From Vespa crabro (taxonomy: Eukaryota > Arthropoda > Insecta > Hymenoptera > Vespidae): DNA of 64,000 nucleotides. The first letter of the stretch is position 1. Each line of letters starts with the position of its first letter. The translations under genes and the position numbers were made by a program. The notes beneath the pieces are model-generated. The model had not been told where the DNA came from, made no database searches, and was given only the letters and a program-made list of their open reading frames with translations. Below are positions 12,450 to 24,748 of the stretch, piece after piece. The stretch spans positions 1,302,001 through 1,366,000 of the forward strand of contig NC_060979.1 of the NCBI RefSeq assembly GCF_910589235.1, given 5' to 3'.

Positions 12450-15400
12450 ATTTTTACCGAATAACGGATCGATAAATACATACCAACTGAGTTTTCTTCG
12501 TACAAAAGCGATGAACAATTTCTTTGTAATTGGAATGTATTATAGATAATAACAGAAACTAAAAAGGATTTCTCTTAATAAGAAGTATCTATTATCTTAT
12601 TTGAAATTATGAAGAAATAATAAATGTTGCTGCAATTATTCCTATTTATTGTACATTTTAGTCACTCATTTATTTTTTACTATATCGAGAATGACAAGTC
12701 ATTTCATGAAGAATGTTTAATTCAATATGCAATTCAATTAGTCCAATGTATTGGGCTTAGAAAAATATACATTATCTATGTAAGTGAAAGTTTAAAAAAC
12801 TCTGCCATTTTGGTATATTGAAAATGCTCAACGAATGCTCGATTAATTTATCCTTAGGATAAAAAACATCCTTCAATTTTTTTTGTCGTTTCTAAATATG
12901 AATCCATCCTAGCAACTACCCAACATTTTATCGATCAAAAATAATTTAATCACAACTCCAATTCCACTAATTGGAAGAATGACTGGGCAATCGTTAAATT
13001 TTTGAATACGCCTGAATTTTTCGAAAATGTCGACTAACGATTTCTCCGAATTGTATCCCGCAGACTATTCTATTTCGACGTCTTTTGTCTTGACGACTAT
13101 TATTTCTAATTCTTCTGATCGACTTGCAAATATAAACGACAAAAACTTTTATTTTCGTCTGACATTTTGTTCGTTGTTTTCTTTTTATTTCCCTCTTTCT
13201 TCACTATCGCACGAGGTGTTGTTTCTGTTCTATATATCTTTTCAACCGTTATTGAAATTATATTAATTGTAATTAAATGGTTTACACTAATTACTGGATA
13301 ATTCTTTTTAATTCAATGCCCGACATTGTAAGTCCATCGTTAATGCGATGAGTCGCGAGCGTGATTGTTAATAACTGAACCCTTTCGCGTTAATTATATT
13401 TCATTTTATTAAATATTTTATATATTATAGTGAATTCTCTATTTTTTATTTGTTTTTCTAATCTATTATTATCTTTGTTTAATGTATTTTATTAATTTTC
13501 TTAATTTCCTTTTTTTCTTTTTATTTTTAGGCATTTTTATTCTTATTGATCACTTTTTACATTAGGTTTTATATTCCTTAGGATTTCTTGTTCGATCGCA
13601 ATATTTTAAATAAATATGCATATTGTTTATGATATATAATATCACCATGTGTAATATCATACGCTGAGAAGGCCAGTGAATTATATATATTCAACAAGCA
13701 TTTTTAACGCATATTTACATTGACAAAAAAAAAGAAAAAATAAATGATACTGATCACTTAAAGTGGAAACGTATTTAAAAAAAAATATGGATCGAATGAA
13801 AAGATTTGTTTTATTATCAAACGATCACACTGATAAGTAATAATTTTGATAAAAATATATGTATTGTGGAAGCAGTATTGTCCGTGAGCATTAATTATTC
13901 TTTATAATTAAAAAGTCGTGGTAATTAATTCAACATGTAAAATGCAAGCAATTATATTGCTACTGCGATTCAGAATATTAACGAAATGATCGAGTGCATA
14001 AAATATGCAGAAAAAGCAGAGATGAGACTGCAATATATTTATGCTGTGTACGAGTGTGATTTGTAATATATATATGATGAAATTTATGACGCTTGGAGTC
14101 ACCATACATTAGCAACAAAAATTTGCAACAATAATTTTCATCCAAAATTCAATAGCTTTCAATCAATATAAAATCAAAGTATCATTGATCTTCATTTAAG
14201 ACAAAGATTTTATGATCAATTCAAGAAGACGTATGCCTCTTTTTTTTCTATACATGAATATTCTTCATTAAACATTTCGAGTAATAGGAGAACGATTAAA
14301 GTATATTTTGGACTAATTTTATTTATTTTTTATTTGCGCAGAACATATTGTCATTATAAAGAATTTCAATCTAAAAAAAAAATATTTATTGGGAAAAAAT
14401 ATACTTTTTGGAAAAAGTTATCTTTTGATACAATCTTAAACCCTTTCAATTTATTAAGAAAAAATGAGTTGCCCTAATGTATTTGATATCGGATAACTCA
14501 AAAATGTGCTCGAAAAATGTTTCCTTAACAACGAATGAAATAATAGAAGTCTATTTTTATTTCGATAAGATCCTTGTACATATGTGTCTTATTTAGTTAT
14601 TTGTATTTTTATATTACCGCAATACGAATGAGACATAAAATTTAATAGAACAAAATGAAAAATGATAAAAGTAAATTAAATTAATCTGAGAAGATTATTT
14701 CGAAGAGATTACTATTGTTAATGTCATTCATTGTAATCATTGGTCGTGTTAAACTTTGTTTCGTTTATAAATACATGCATATATATATGTGTGTGTGTCT
14801 GCGTATTTCTATACTTATATTATACAAGATAAATGAAGTATAATATTTATTTAGAAATGATTCTCATCGTATTGTCCTTATCTTATTGACACTAATTTCA
14901 AAATTAAAATCGATGACATCACACGTAACGTGTACCGAAGAGATTATTTGAATATTATTCTTACATATTCTTATTTGAATATTAAAGTCTGAGAATTTAT
15001 TGATAATACAAGAAACAAAAACAAACAAGACAGGTCAGATATTTTTCTAATAATATAAATAATTAATTTATAACGTTTAATAATTATACAATACATGTAG
15101 AATAATGATATGTAATAATTTATAAATAATAATATAAAATATATTTTGGATATAATAACATATGATAATTTCTTTATATCAATTATACAGGATTGTTTTT
15201 TTTTCTTAATAGGTATATAAATAATACTCACAATCATACAAATTTACTACAAATTTCCATTTTGTAGACGACAAAAGCAGATGTTGTTCGTATGATTCTT
15301 ACTATTGCATTGAAGTATAATGTCAGGTACAAGCAGATGGCTTCTCTCCCTCAACGTGCAATTATCTTACCCCATTTAGGTAAGTAACCGTATACAACGG

Positions 15401-15923
15401 TTCATGACTCGAAACTAAAAGCATTAAAGTTGGAATTTTTATAGTCTTCATGAAATTCAGGACCATACAGCTTTCGAATACAAAAAGAAAAGAGAAGTAA
15501 ATGAAAGAATAGAAATTTTATTATTATCACGCCAATATACAAGTTGATATTATGTTCAATTATAGAGTTTTTAATTTTTTACTAATTTTGAACTATTCAT
15601 TTCAAATATCAATGTAAATGAAGGCGATACATTGTCGTTCAAAAATTTGGATTCAGTAAGGTTTTCATCGAAGTCTACGGTATCGTTCAAAACACAAAAA
15701 AATAAAGGTCCAAAATCAAACATATGTCTATTATTTATTTTTCTAATATTAAATAAGTCATTGGATAAGTACCAATTTTGAAAGTATATCAAACACTACT
15801 ATATTTACGAAATTGTACGAAAAAAATTGTCTTCTTATACCTATCACGACCTCGGTCACATTTAATATGGACGCCCTTAAGAAAGGAGATTTTTGACAAA
15901 ACACTTATACTATGGCACAACGT

Positions 15924-16343
15924 ATGAATTATGATTATCCTTTTTTTCTTCTCAGTTGCTAAGTTCGAAGTCACCGAATGGAATGCAGAACTGATAAAAT
16001 GATTCAATGTTAGATTTTTCCACAAAAGCCTTGAAAATTCGAAAAGTAGGTTCGAATGTCATTGTCCTCGATAATCAAACAACGGAATTACGTAAATGAT
16101 AAGAATAAAAATACTTTCGCCATATTCTACGAGATTGGAGAACCGTTTTAATGGGATCCTATAAGATGGGTATCCTAATTGCAAAATAATACATTTCTAT
16201 CAATGAAAAACAATTGAGGATTTTCTTCTATTAATTTTTCGAACAGTTTGTGCTATCTATCAATCACAAACTGCCATCTGATTATAGAAAATATACTGAG
16301 TACTTTCGAGATATTGTGAATTATGTTATATATTTTGAGTAAA
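15924..16343 (-). pseudogene. Relic of FAR terminal exons (unit 2)
   Basis: Copy of the relic at 7380-7799, displaced by 8544 bp, with the same 29-bp shortening of the FAR_C exon and the same drifted last exon. It was therefore already dead when the two units were copied or homogenised. It cannot give a functional reductase. Confidence 0.85.
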
Positions 16344-18708
16344 CTTGAACAAAAATATAAATTTATTGAGAATTGCACACATCATCTTACGCTGTGTAAG
16401 AAGATATTCATAGAAAAACTAATGAAACTTAAAGTAAAAAGTAAAACAGGTGTGGTTACTTTAAGAATCGGAAAAAGAAAATCATTTAGAAGAGGAAAAA
16501 CAAGATGATACCCGAAGATAATAATGGGATAGACGTAGTAACTTTAAGAAATACGAATAAAGAAACTCTATGATCAGATGTTAGGAAGAGAATGGATGAA
16601 TACCAGAGAAAAGATTAAATTTTGCGATTAGAGTTTTACAAAACATAGAAGAACTTGAATACAAGTAAATGAAATGTTGATAATCCATTCAGAATGTAAA
16701 AAGACACAATCTTGAAGAATTTATTGCAACTAATATGTAAAAAATACAAAATCTGCATAATGTAAATTAACTTTTAAAGAATGTGATTAATGCTAAGGAT
16801 ATAAATTGATGAATATAATAATCACAAGAGATATTTCACCAATAACTGTGAGTACTATGAACCAATGCAATATATTGAATATATATTTACTTTGGATTGA
16901 TTCTATTAAAACCACAGGTCATTTAAATTCATAATTACTTTTCTCAGAATATTTATTTCTACTGTACAGATATTATATTTTCATCATCGTATTAATATCC
17001 GAAGCGTTCGATTTTTTGTTTTTTCTTCTTTATTGGGATAGCAATAAAAATGCGGTATTTTGTAGAAATTTTCAGTGCAACTTGATATACGGTTTCGCTG
17101 TATTTATTGATATATATAATTATAATAATCATCAATTCTGATATGAGAAATAATACCGGGATCGTTATAATATGAAAACCGGTAAAATTGTAATTTATAT
17201 TTGTATTGCTTTATTCGAGATAATAATGAGAAAGAAAAATATTTATCAAATAAGTAATAAACACATAATAGGAGAAGCTCTTTATATTATTAAACTGAAG
17301 TATTTTATGTTATGTTTCTACCAATAAAATATTGTGAAAGCATATCAATGCACAGAGACAATTCATTTCGAAAGAAAAAAATATTCTAAAGATTGTTTCG
17401 ATTCTATCTAATTCGCATACTTATACATAATCGTATTAAAATATAACTATCTTACAATAATCATAATATATACTTGTAACACTTACTACATTTCTTTCTT
17501 AAGTCAAATGTAATACATGAAAATAGGAAGAAAAGCCGATAACAAAAAATTCTCTATCGATCCACGGTAAGAAACAATTTTATTTGTGCTAGTAACTCCC
17601 GATGTAAAAGTAGAAATCTATTTCAGAGAAAAATCTTTTGATGATAAAGTAGAAAACAATTCCACCAAAAAATCTTTTAAGGGTAATTTATTCAAACATT
17701 TTTGTTAAAATAATGGTCAATACAGATGTTAATAGGTGCCAATATATCGATAGTTAAGTTTGTATAATCTCACGTTATATTGAAGCATAAGAAATACAAC
17801 ATTTTAGTTGAATAATTATTAATCGCAACACAATTGATATAATAAATTGAACACTTATCCTCTTTTTCTGATTCGTATGTTTCACATTTCAAGAAATAAC
17901 TTTTTTGTCACGATTGCGTTCATATAAAAAAAAATAGCATAAAATTTATTAAATTACAAGAATATAATTTGAAGAGATCACATTTTCTTAAGTAAGTAAC
18001 ATAAAAATCATGCGATAAATATTCGTTGTGTTGGCTGACATTTATCTTTACAGATGTACACGTGTAACAAACATGTGCTTGGCGGTCAACAAACGTTGAT
18101 TCGCTTACCAGTTGCTTCAGAAAAATATTGATTATTTGGAGCTGACAAAGTTTATTTGATTGGTGCGACAATGGATTAGAGAGGGAAACCTCAATGGAAG
18201 AATCCTCCAAGACGACACGAAATGTAGACAAAGAATATTATTTTAACTAGCTACGAATTTTATTACACCGTATTCAGCAAACCGTGAATATATCATTTTT
18301 TCATTATTAATATATACAAAAATACATATATGAATCAATAAATATACGAGTAAATATTTATAGAAAAGCTAAAATAGAAATATTTTGACAATGGTAATAT
18401 TCGGAATAAAGACAATGGTTTATTTACTCTCAATGTATGAAGATTTTAAAAAAGAGCAGAGATAAGAGAACATTGATAATGACTAATAATGTCTACACAT
18501 TGATAAGAATAGTGAAGAAACAATACGAAATAATTACTTACTTCTTTCGTTATTCTACTTGTACCGATTATAATGCCGTCGTTAATATTAGCAATATTAC
18601 TTGATATTAAGAAGTCTATAATTGCACGTTCACGTGGAATCATTTATTATATACTCAATTAACAATAAGTAAATAAGAATAAAATTATGGTAACACATCA
18701 AGCACTCA

Positions 18709-18817
18709 GATGTCTTTCCTTCGAGAAGTAAAATCATACTGCGAGAGAATGAAAAGGGGAAGTGCCTGTGGACGCAATGCGCATGTCTATCGTGGAAGGG
18801 AAAGAATTATCGACCAT
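18709..18817 (+). promoter_or_regulatory. Conserved GC-richer block upstream of OR-3
   Basis: Paralogue of the blocks before OR-1 and OR-2, ending about 190 bp before the ATG and with the same core containing 'tgcgcatg'. The promoter role is inferred. Confidence 0.45.
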
Positions 18818-19005
18818 ATAATTAGTAAATGATAAATAATATCTTAATAGGTAAAAATACACTTCTGTATAGTTATAGACGTATAATTGGACTAAAAGGA
18901 GGGAAATGTAAAAAATGTATTTAGAGGGATACTTAGAATTCTTCATGTAAAAAATGGCATGGGGTTAAATTCAGTCGAAGTTAATAAGTCATATGAGTTA
19001 CTAGG

Positions 19006-21005
19006 ATGTTTCTGCAAGAGGAGCTGTATTTCGAAAACGAGTACAATACTTACAGTATTCGATTCTTAAAATTAGTTGGCATTTCTATTTATGAAACATC
19101 CTTGTTTCAGATGATTCACGTTTATTTATTCAATACTATAATAGCACTGGCATCATTTGCACAAGTAAGTCCCATTCTGACACATAATTATACTAACATG
19201 TTATTAGAACCAAATAGCTCGAAGATGAGTTCAAATCATAAAACTGATTATTAAAATACGAATAACATCTGCTTATACTTCAGCTTTTTCTGCTTTTCAC
19301 ATCAGAGATGAAAGTAGATTCTATTACAAAAATATTGGAAACGACTTTGCCTTCTATAAGCTTCACATTGTATTATTACAACTTATTATCAAAAGTTACA
19401 ATCGTTTGTATTTTATAAATATTTCAGTTAAATCATAAATTGTTAAACATTCAAGAATGGTATATTACTACTTTCAGATAAAGAGACTTCTTCTTCGTAT
19501 AAAAACCGATTGGAATAATGTAACATCCGAGCCTGAATTAATGATATTAAAAAAATATGCTAATCGTAGCAGACAGTGGACAATAATAATCGCAAGTAAA
19601 GAATACGAAGAGAATACTAAACTACATTACTAAAGTGACTGTATAAGATTATGCTAATTAAATTAAGATAAGATTTTATTATTTCAGTTGCCTTTTATTT
19701 GTATATTATGATTTTAATGTTTCCATCCGTGATAAGTGTTATTTTGTATATCTTTGGTGAACTGGATGTAACTGAATTAGTATTACCAGTTCCTTTTGAT
19801 TACTTTTTGAAAGATCAAGTGCATTTCTATTTCACACTATTCATCGAATACACATGCTTAATCGTCTTAAGCACGATAGGAATAACCCACTATTCTATAT
19901 TTGTATCATTTGTTCAGCATGCCTGCGCTCTGTTCAATATCGTTGCGTAAGTAACCATTTCGGACGATATATTATGAAATGTATATAAATTTCATTTGAT
20001 AAAAAATAGAAAATACTTTTCGATCATAAAGATTTCTTTTCTTTTTTATTATAATTTGCATTATTTTTTTTTCATATAGATGGCAGATAGAGGAAGAATA
20101 TAAAAGGAATTCGAATAATTTCTATCATTTAGGCGAATATGACAAAGAATATAAGTCGTTCATAGGCATCATAGAATACTATGACAACGCCATCTAGTTC
20201 GTTTCTAATTTTACAAAATTGTATTAAATGCTATTTATTCGCTGAGTAGCTAATTTTGAATAATATTATTATATATCTTTTTTTTAATTTCTTGTTGTTT
20301 TTATTTCTTCTCGCTCTTCAAGTTTCGTTGATTTAATAAAGCTGTATCATGGGAGAATTTATCTGACCGAGATATTTTTCATGGTATTATTCATTATCCT
20401 TAATTATATTTATGTAAGTAACGTTATTTTTCGTTTTGAGAAAAAGGGAAAAGAAAGTAGATATTATTTTGATTTTAATATATCTTTTATTGTGATATTG
20501 AATGTACACGGACAGTTGTTTTTCCAGTTATTTCAGATTCTTTCTTTTACGGTTAATAAGAACGTATTATTACAAAAGACTAATTATATCTTTGGATCTA
20601 TGTTCGTTGTATACGTTTATCATTACCTTGGACAAAAATTAATAAATCATCACACCGAAATATATATAAAATTGTTGGTATTATTCAAAGCATATTTTAA
20701 TTAGATCATTAATTCAATCGGATATTACTGATGAATTAATCTTTACAGATGCCAAATTCCCTTTTATTTATTATCATTGAAAACACAAAAAATGTTGCTA
20801 TTCTTGATAATGAAGAGCATGATGCCATGTAATCTTTCTGTTAAAAGAATGATCGTACTATCCCATGATCTTTTTGCTACGGTAAAATATATTCTAATGA
20901 TATGGAATATGATAATGAACAAACTTTTTTATTAATCATTATCTTTTATTCTAGTCTATGAGAGCATCATTTTCATACGCATTGATGTTTTATAATTCGA
21001 GTTAA
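19006..21005 (+). CDS. Odorant receptor OR-3, nine exons
   Basis: Third receptor of the first group, 397 aa. Exons: 19006-19164, 19284-19403, 19478-19595, 19688-19946, 20080-20196, 20323-20413, 20528-20673, 20749-20881 and 20955-21005. It carries the same family marks (DWN loop in exon 3, GQKLI in exon 7, SFSYA at the C-terminus). Exon 4 differs from OR-1 mainly around the loop and the following span (YFLKDQVHFYFTLF..YTCLIVL), where ORs often vary. Intron 6 (20414-20527, 114 bp) is also a multiple of three and free of stops. AATAAA lies about 10 bp after the stop. No break seen. Confidence 0.9.
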
Positions 21006-22397
21006 ATTTTAATCGAATAAATACATCGGATTATAAATATCAACTAAATTTTGCTCCGTTCGATTGTGTCGATTTTTTGCTCTGTAATCTGAAGTATAGA
21101 TAATAATAGAAAATACGAAGTATTTCTGTTTATAGAAAATATTTATTGTTTTATTTAAGATTTTTAGTAAATAATAAATGTTAATATATTTGTCCTTATT
21201 TATTTTACATTTGACTCTTTCGTTAATTATTTGTTATGAATAGAATAATGTATCATTTTACGAAGAATGCTCAATTCTATTTACAAATGAATTAGTGTAA
21301 TGTATCGGCTGTTAGAAAAAAATTTTTTCGAACGTATTAAAAAATAAACGCACTTTGGACAAATTTCAAACATTTTTTCGATCAATAATAATTTAACCAT
21401 AAATTCAATTACACCGGTTAAAAAATACGTTAACAATAGTATAACTTTTGAAAAGGTGTGAATTTTTCGATATTTTCAACTGACGATTTCACAGACTTGA
21501 ATCTCATTTGCAATTTCAATCTCTTATCGATTTTTCCAATATACTTCACTTTTCCTTCGTCGTATTTTATCAGGACATTCATTATTTCTAATTCTTCTAA
21601 TCGATTTGCGAATATAAACGCCATAAATGTTGTTCTTTGTACTATTTATCAATCATTCATTACTTTTTATTTCTCTTTCTTTTCTTTTACACGAGTTATT
21701 CCTTCTCTTTTATTTATTTTTTCAAACATTCTCGTAATTAAATTTTACTAATTACTGAATAATTCCGTTAAATTTATAGCCGTCATACTACATTAATGTA
21801 ACGAGTCACGAGTGTTTTTTAAAATAATTACGCGATGATTATAGTTCACTTTATTATATATTATATATATTATAGTGCATTTTCTTTTTATTTTTATTTG
21901 TTATTTTAATCTCACATTTTAAATATTTTTATTGTTATTTATTATTTTTTACATTAGTTTTTATATTCACATCCGATCTCAATATTACAAATAAATATCT
22001 ATATTACTTATAATATAAAGTAATACGATAGTAAAATATCATACGCTATAAAGGCCACTGAATTATTTACATTTAATAAACATTATTAATAAATATTTAT
22101 ATTAAAAAAATAATAAATAAATAAAATAATAAATAAATAATAATAATTTATAAAACTGAAAAAGTATTAAAAAAAAGTACTATGAATTTGTAAAATCAAT
22201 CGTGACAAATAATTATTATTAATATTCAATTACACGTTAAAATGTTAATTAAAATGCTATAGAATTATAATGCTATTATGTTTTGGAATATTAACGAAAT
22301 GATCGTTGGGCATAATTCGAGTGAATAAAATATGAAGAACAAGCAATAACGAGATTGCCACATATAAATGTCTGTATGCATGCGCGTGCGAGTAGTG

Positions 22398-22398
<1 letters not shown>

Positions 22399-22459
<61 letters not shown>
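22399..22459. repeat. (TA)n microsatellite beside mariner M1
   Basis: Uninterrupted TA dinucleotides of about 60 bp end exactly at the left end of mariner M1. A paralogous tract precedes mariner M2. Confidence 0.9.
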
Positions 22460-22462
<3 letters not shown>

Positions 22463-23749
22463 GTTGTTCGGAAAGTAATTTCATTTTTTCCCGACAGAGG
22501 ATTTAATTGTATTTTTTTGAACCCAACTTCACATTTAAGACGCATAATCATTATATGTTTTGAGAGCTGATATAGCAAGGCTTGTGTATGAAAAAGTCCA
22601 ATTGATTCTACACAGTAGTTTTTGGTTGATGCCCTTTTAAATATGGAGACCAATAAGCAGCATTTTCGTCATATTTTACTTTTTTACTAGAGAAAAGGTA
22701 AAAATGCTGTTTAAGCCAGAAAGAAATTAACTGATGTGTATGGAGAAGATGTGTTGACAGTACGACAATGGCAGAACTGGTTTGCAAAATTTTGATCCGG
22801 CAATTTTGATGTCGAAGATGCACCACGTTCTGGAAGGCCGGTTGAAGCTGATAAAGACACGATAAAGGCATTAGTTGATGCAAACCGGAGAATAACAACA
22901 CGTGAGATCAGTGAGAGGTTGAATTTATCAAATTCAACTGTTTATGACCACTTGAAAGACCTGGGTTTAACTCGAAGCTCGGTATATGGATTTCCCATGT
23001 TCTCACGGAGAGAAATTTGTGTTTTAGCGTTGACGTCTGTGATTCGCTTCTCAAACGTCACGAAAATGATCCATTTTTGAAGCGCATCATTACTGGGGAT
23101 GAAAACTGGGTTGTATATAACAATGTCAAACGCAAGAGATCATGGAGCAAAAAAGATGAACCGGCTCAAAGCATTTCCAAAGTCAATATTCATCAATAGG
23201 TGATGCTGTCTGTTTGGTGAGATTTTAAAGGAATCGTTTTTATTTCTTTGAGATTTTACCGGATAACACAACAATTAATTCGGAAGTCTACTGTCATCAG
23301 CTGGACAAACTGAATGATGCACTTCAACAGAAAAGGCCAGAATTAATCAACAGAAAAGGTATAGTGTTCCTCCAAGATAATGCGAGATCTCATACAAGTT
23401 TGGTCACTCGCCAAAAGCTTTTACAGCTTGAATGGGATACAATGCCACACCCACCATATTCTCCAGATCTGGCACCTTCGGTTTATTATTTGTTCCGGTT
23501 ACTGCAAAATTTTTTAGACGGTAAAACCGTCACTTCAAATGAGGAAGTCAAAAACCACCTCGATCAGTTTTTTGCCAGCAAAGACCAAAAATTTTATGAG
23601 CGTGGAATCATGCTACTACCAGAAAAATGGCAAAAGGTATTGGACCAGAATGGCCAATATATAATTTAATAAAATGTTTGTTCATTATACGAAAATTGTC
23701 TTTCATTTTCACAAAAAAAAAAACGAAATTACTTTCCGAACAACTGATT
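22459..23749 (+). mobile_element. Mariner element M1, defective
   Basis: Full-length mariner of about 1.29 kb. The left inverted repeat reads ttgggttgttcggaaagtaa and the right end is its degenerate reverse complement (ttactttccgaacaactga), with TA on both sides. The transposase frame starts at 22643 (METNKQHFRH) but has stops early (TAC-TAG, GTT-TAA, TTT-TGA), a frameshift near 22970 and a TGA in the VWWD region at about 23218. Catalytic triad: first D in TGDE is kept, second D in QDNARSH is kept, and the third (APSD, 34 residues later) is V. It is inert on its own. Confidence 0.93.
22643..23669 (+). pseudogene. Mariner transposase pseudogene (M1)
   Basis: Remains of a mariner transposase, a DNA cut-and-paste enzyme of the D,D34D class. 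Readable pieces: N-terminal helix-turn-helix regions (about 22643-22975), a middle piece with TGDENW (23017-23199) and a C-terminal piece with DNARSH and YSPDLAPS (23364-23669). At least four stops, a frameshift, and a D-to-V change at the third catalytic position make it nonfunctional. Confidence 0.9.
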
Positions 23750-24280
23750 AAATGATGAAAGTTTCAAGTGAACGTATTTTTGCAAAAAAGAATTGAAATT
23801 CGTAACTCTCAATAGCGTCTAATCATAATAAAATTAAAATGTCCTTGGATTCAATATTTTTTATATAGTGTGAAGCTTTCAAGGTAATCTTAATGGCGAC
23901 GTTTATTTTTCTTTTTTTTCTCCCTTCTAAATACAAAGATACTTTGTTAAACCATTGGCGTAATTTACAGTGGATTAAAATATATTTATTTGTTTATTTT
24001 TTTGCATGCAAAACTTTATCATTATAAAGAATGTGTGTCTCAGATAAAAAAAAACAAAATATGTAGGAAAGAAACGGAAAATGGATAATTTTTGAAACGA
24101 TCTGGAAACCATTCAATAAATTAAATTCAAATAAATTGCCGTAATATATCATCACTTGAAATTAGATAACTCGATGATGTGTTCGAAAAATGTTTTTTTT
24201 ATAAACGGAGAATTGAGAGATCAAAATTTGTAAAGCTTTATTTCGAAGAAACCTCGTCATATATGACATTACTGTTAATA

Positions 24281-24412
24281 TTAGGTGGACCGGAAAGTAA
24301 TGTCGCTTTTTTAAATTAAATTCAAACGAATAAATTTTTAACAAGTTTTTATTTTTAATCACAATCAAATATCGACATGCACAGAAACGACATAACTTTC
24401 CAATCCACCTAA
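24281..24412. mobile_element. 132-bp mariner-type inverted-repeat element (MITE-like)
   Basis: Flanked by TA on both sides. The left end ttaggtggaccggaaagtaa matches the reverse complement of the right end (ttaggtggattggaaagtta) over about 25 bp with three mismatches. There is no coding capacity. Terminal motif and TA target point to a Tc1/mariner-type non-autonomous element. Its ends differ from those of M1-M5, so it would need another transposase. Confidence 0.75.
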
Positions 24413-24699
24413 TACTATTTCAAAAATTAATTCAATAGGATTACTAATAGGGAGTATCCAAGAAGAGTCACCTGATAGGCTTCGTGAAAATATAATAACA
24501 CTCGAAATTTCGATGTTTACACAAAAATTGATAAACAGCTTATAATTAAATTGAATGATGATATAAGAAACAAAAACAAGAAAAGGACTAATCAGATATA
24601 TTACTTATAATATAAATAATAAATAAATAACATATGAGAGTTTTATAGTAAATAAAAAACAATAATATATGATAATTTAATTAAATCATATATATATTA

Positions 24700-24748
<49 letters not shown>

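Larger units (their letters stand above)
12170..19000 (+). repeat. Large segmental repeat, copy 2 (8.5 kb period)
   Basis: Second copy of the stretch at 3620-10460. The closest match lies at about 13680-17600, including the FAR relic and a run of AT-rich noncoding DNA. Divergence rises toward OR-3 exon 1. Noncoding parts of this pair are more similar than the first coding exons of the genes they flank. Confidence 0.8.
12450..19005. other. Spacer between OR-2 and OR-3
   Basis: Same contents and order as the OR-1/OR-2 spacer: AT-rich start, the conserved - strand block (15270-15385 and 15571-15792), FAR relic (15924-16343) and intron remnant, then the OR-3 upstream region from about 17190. No intact gene and no mariner: the site occupied by a mariner in units 3 and 6 is empty here (around 14040-14080). 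Confidence 0.6.

Noticed and set aside
22291..22653. Open frames with long IYIYIY runs here and at 42677-42988 and 44019-44338
   Set aside because: They are translations of (TA)n microsatellites fused to the mariner ends, not genes.
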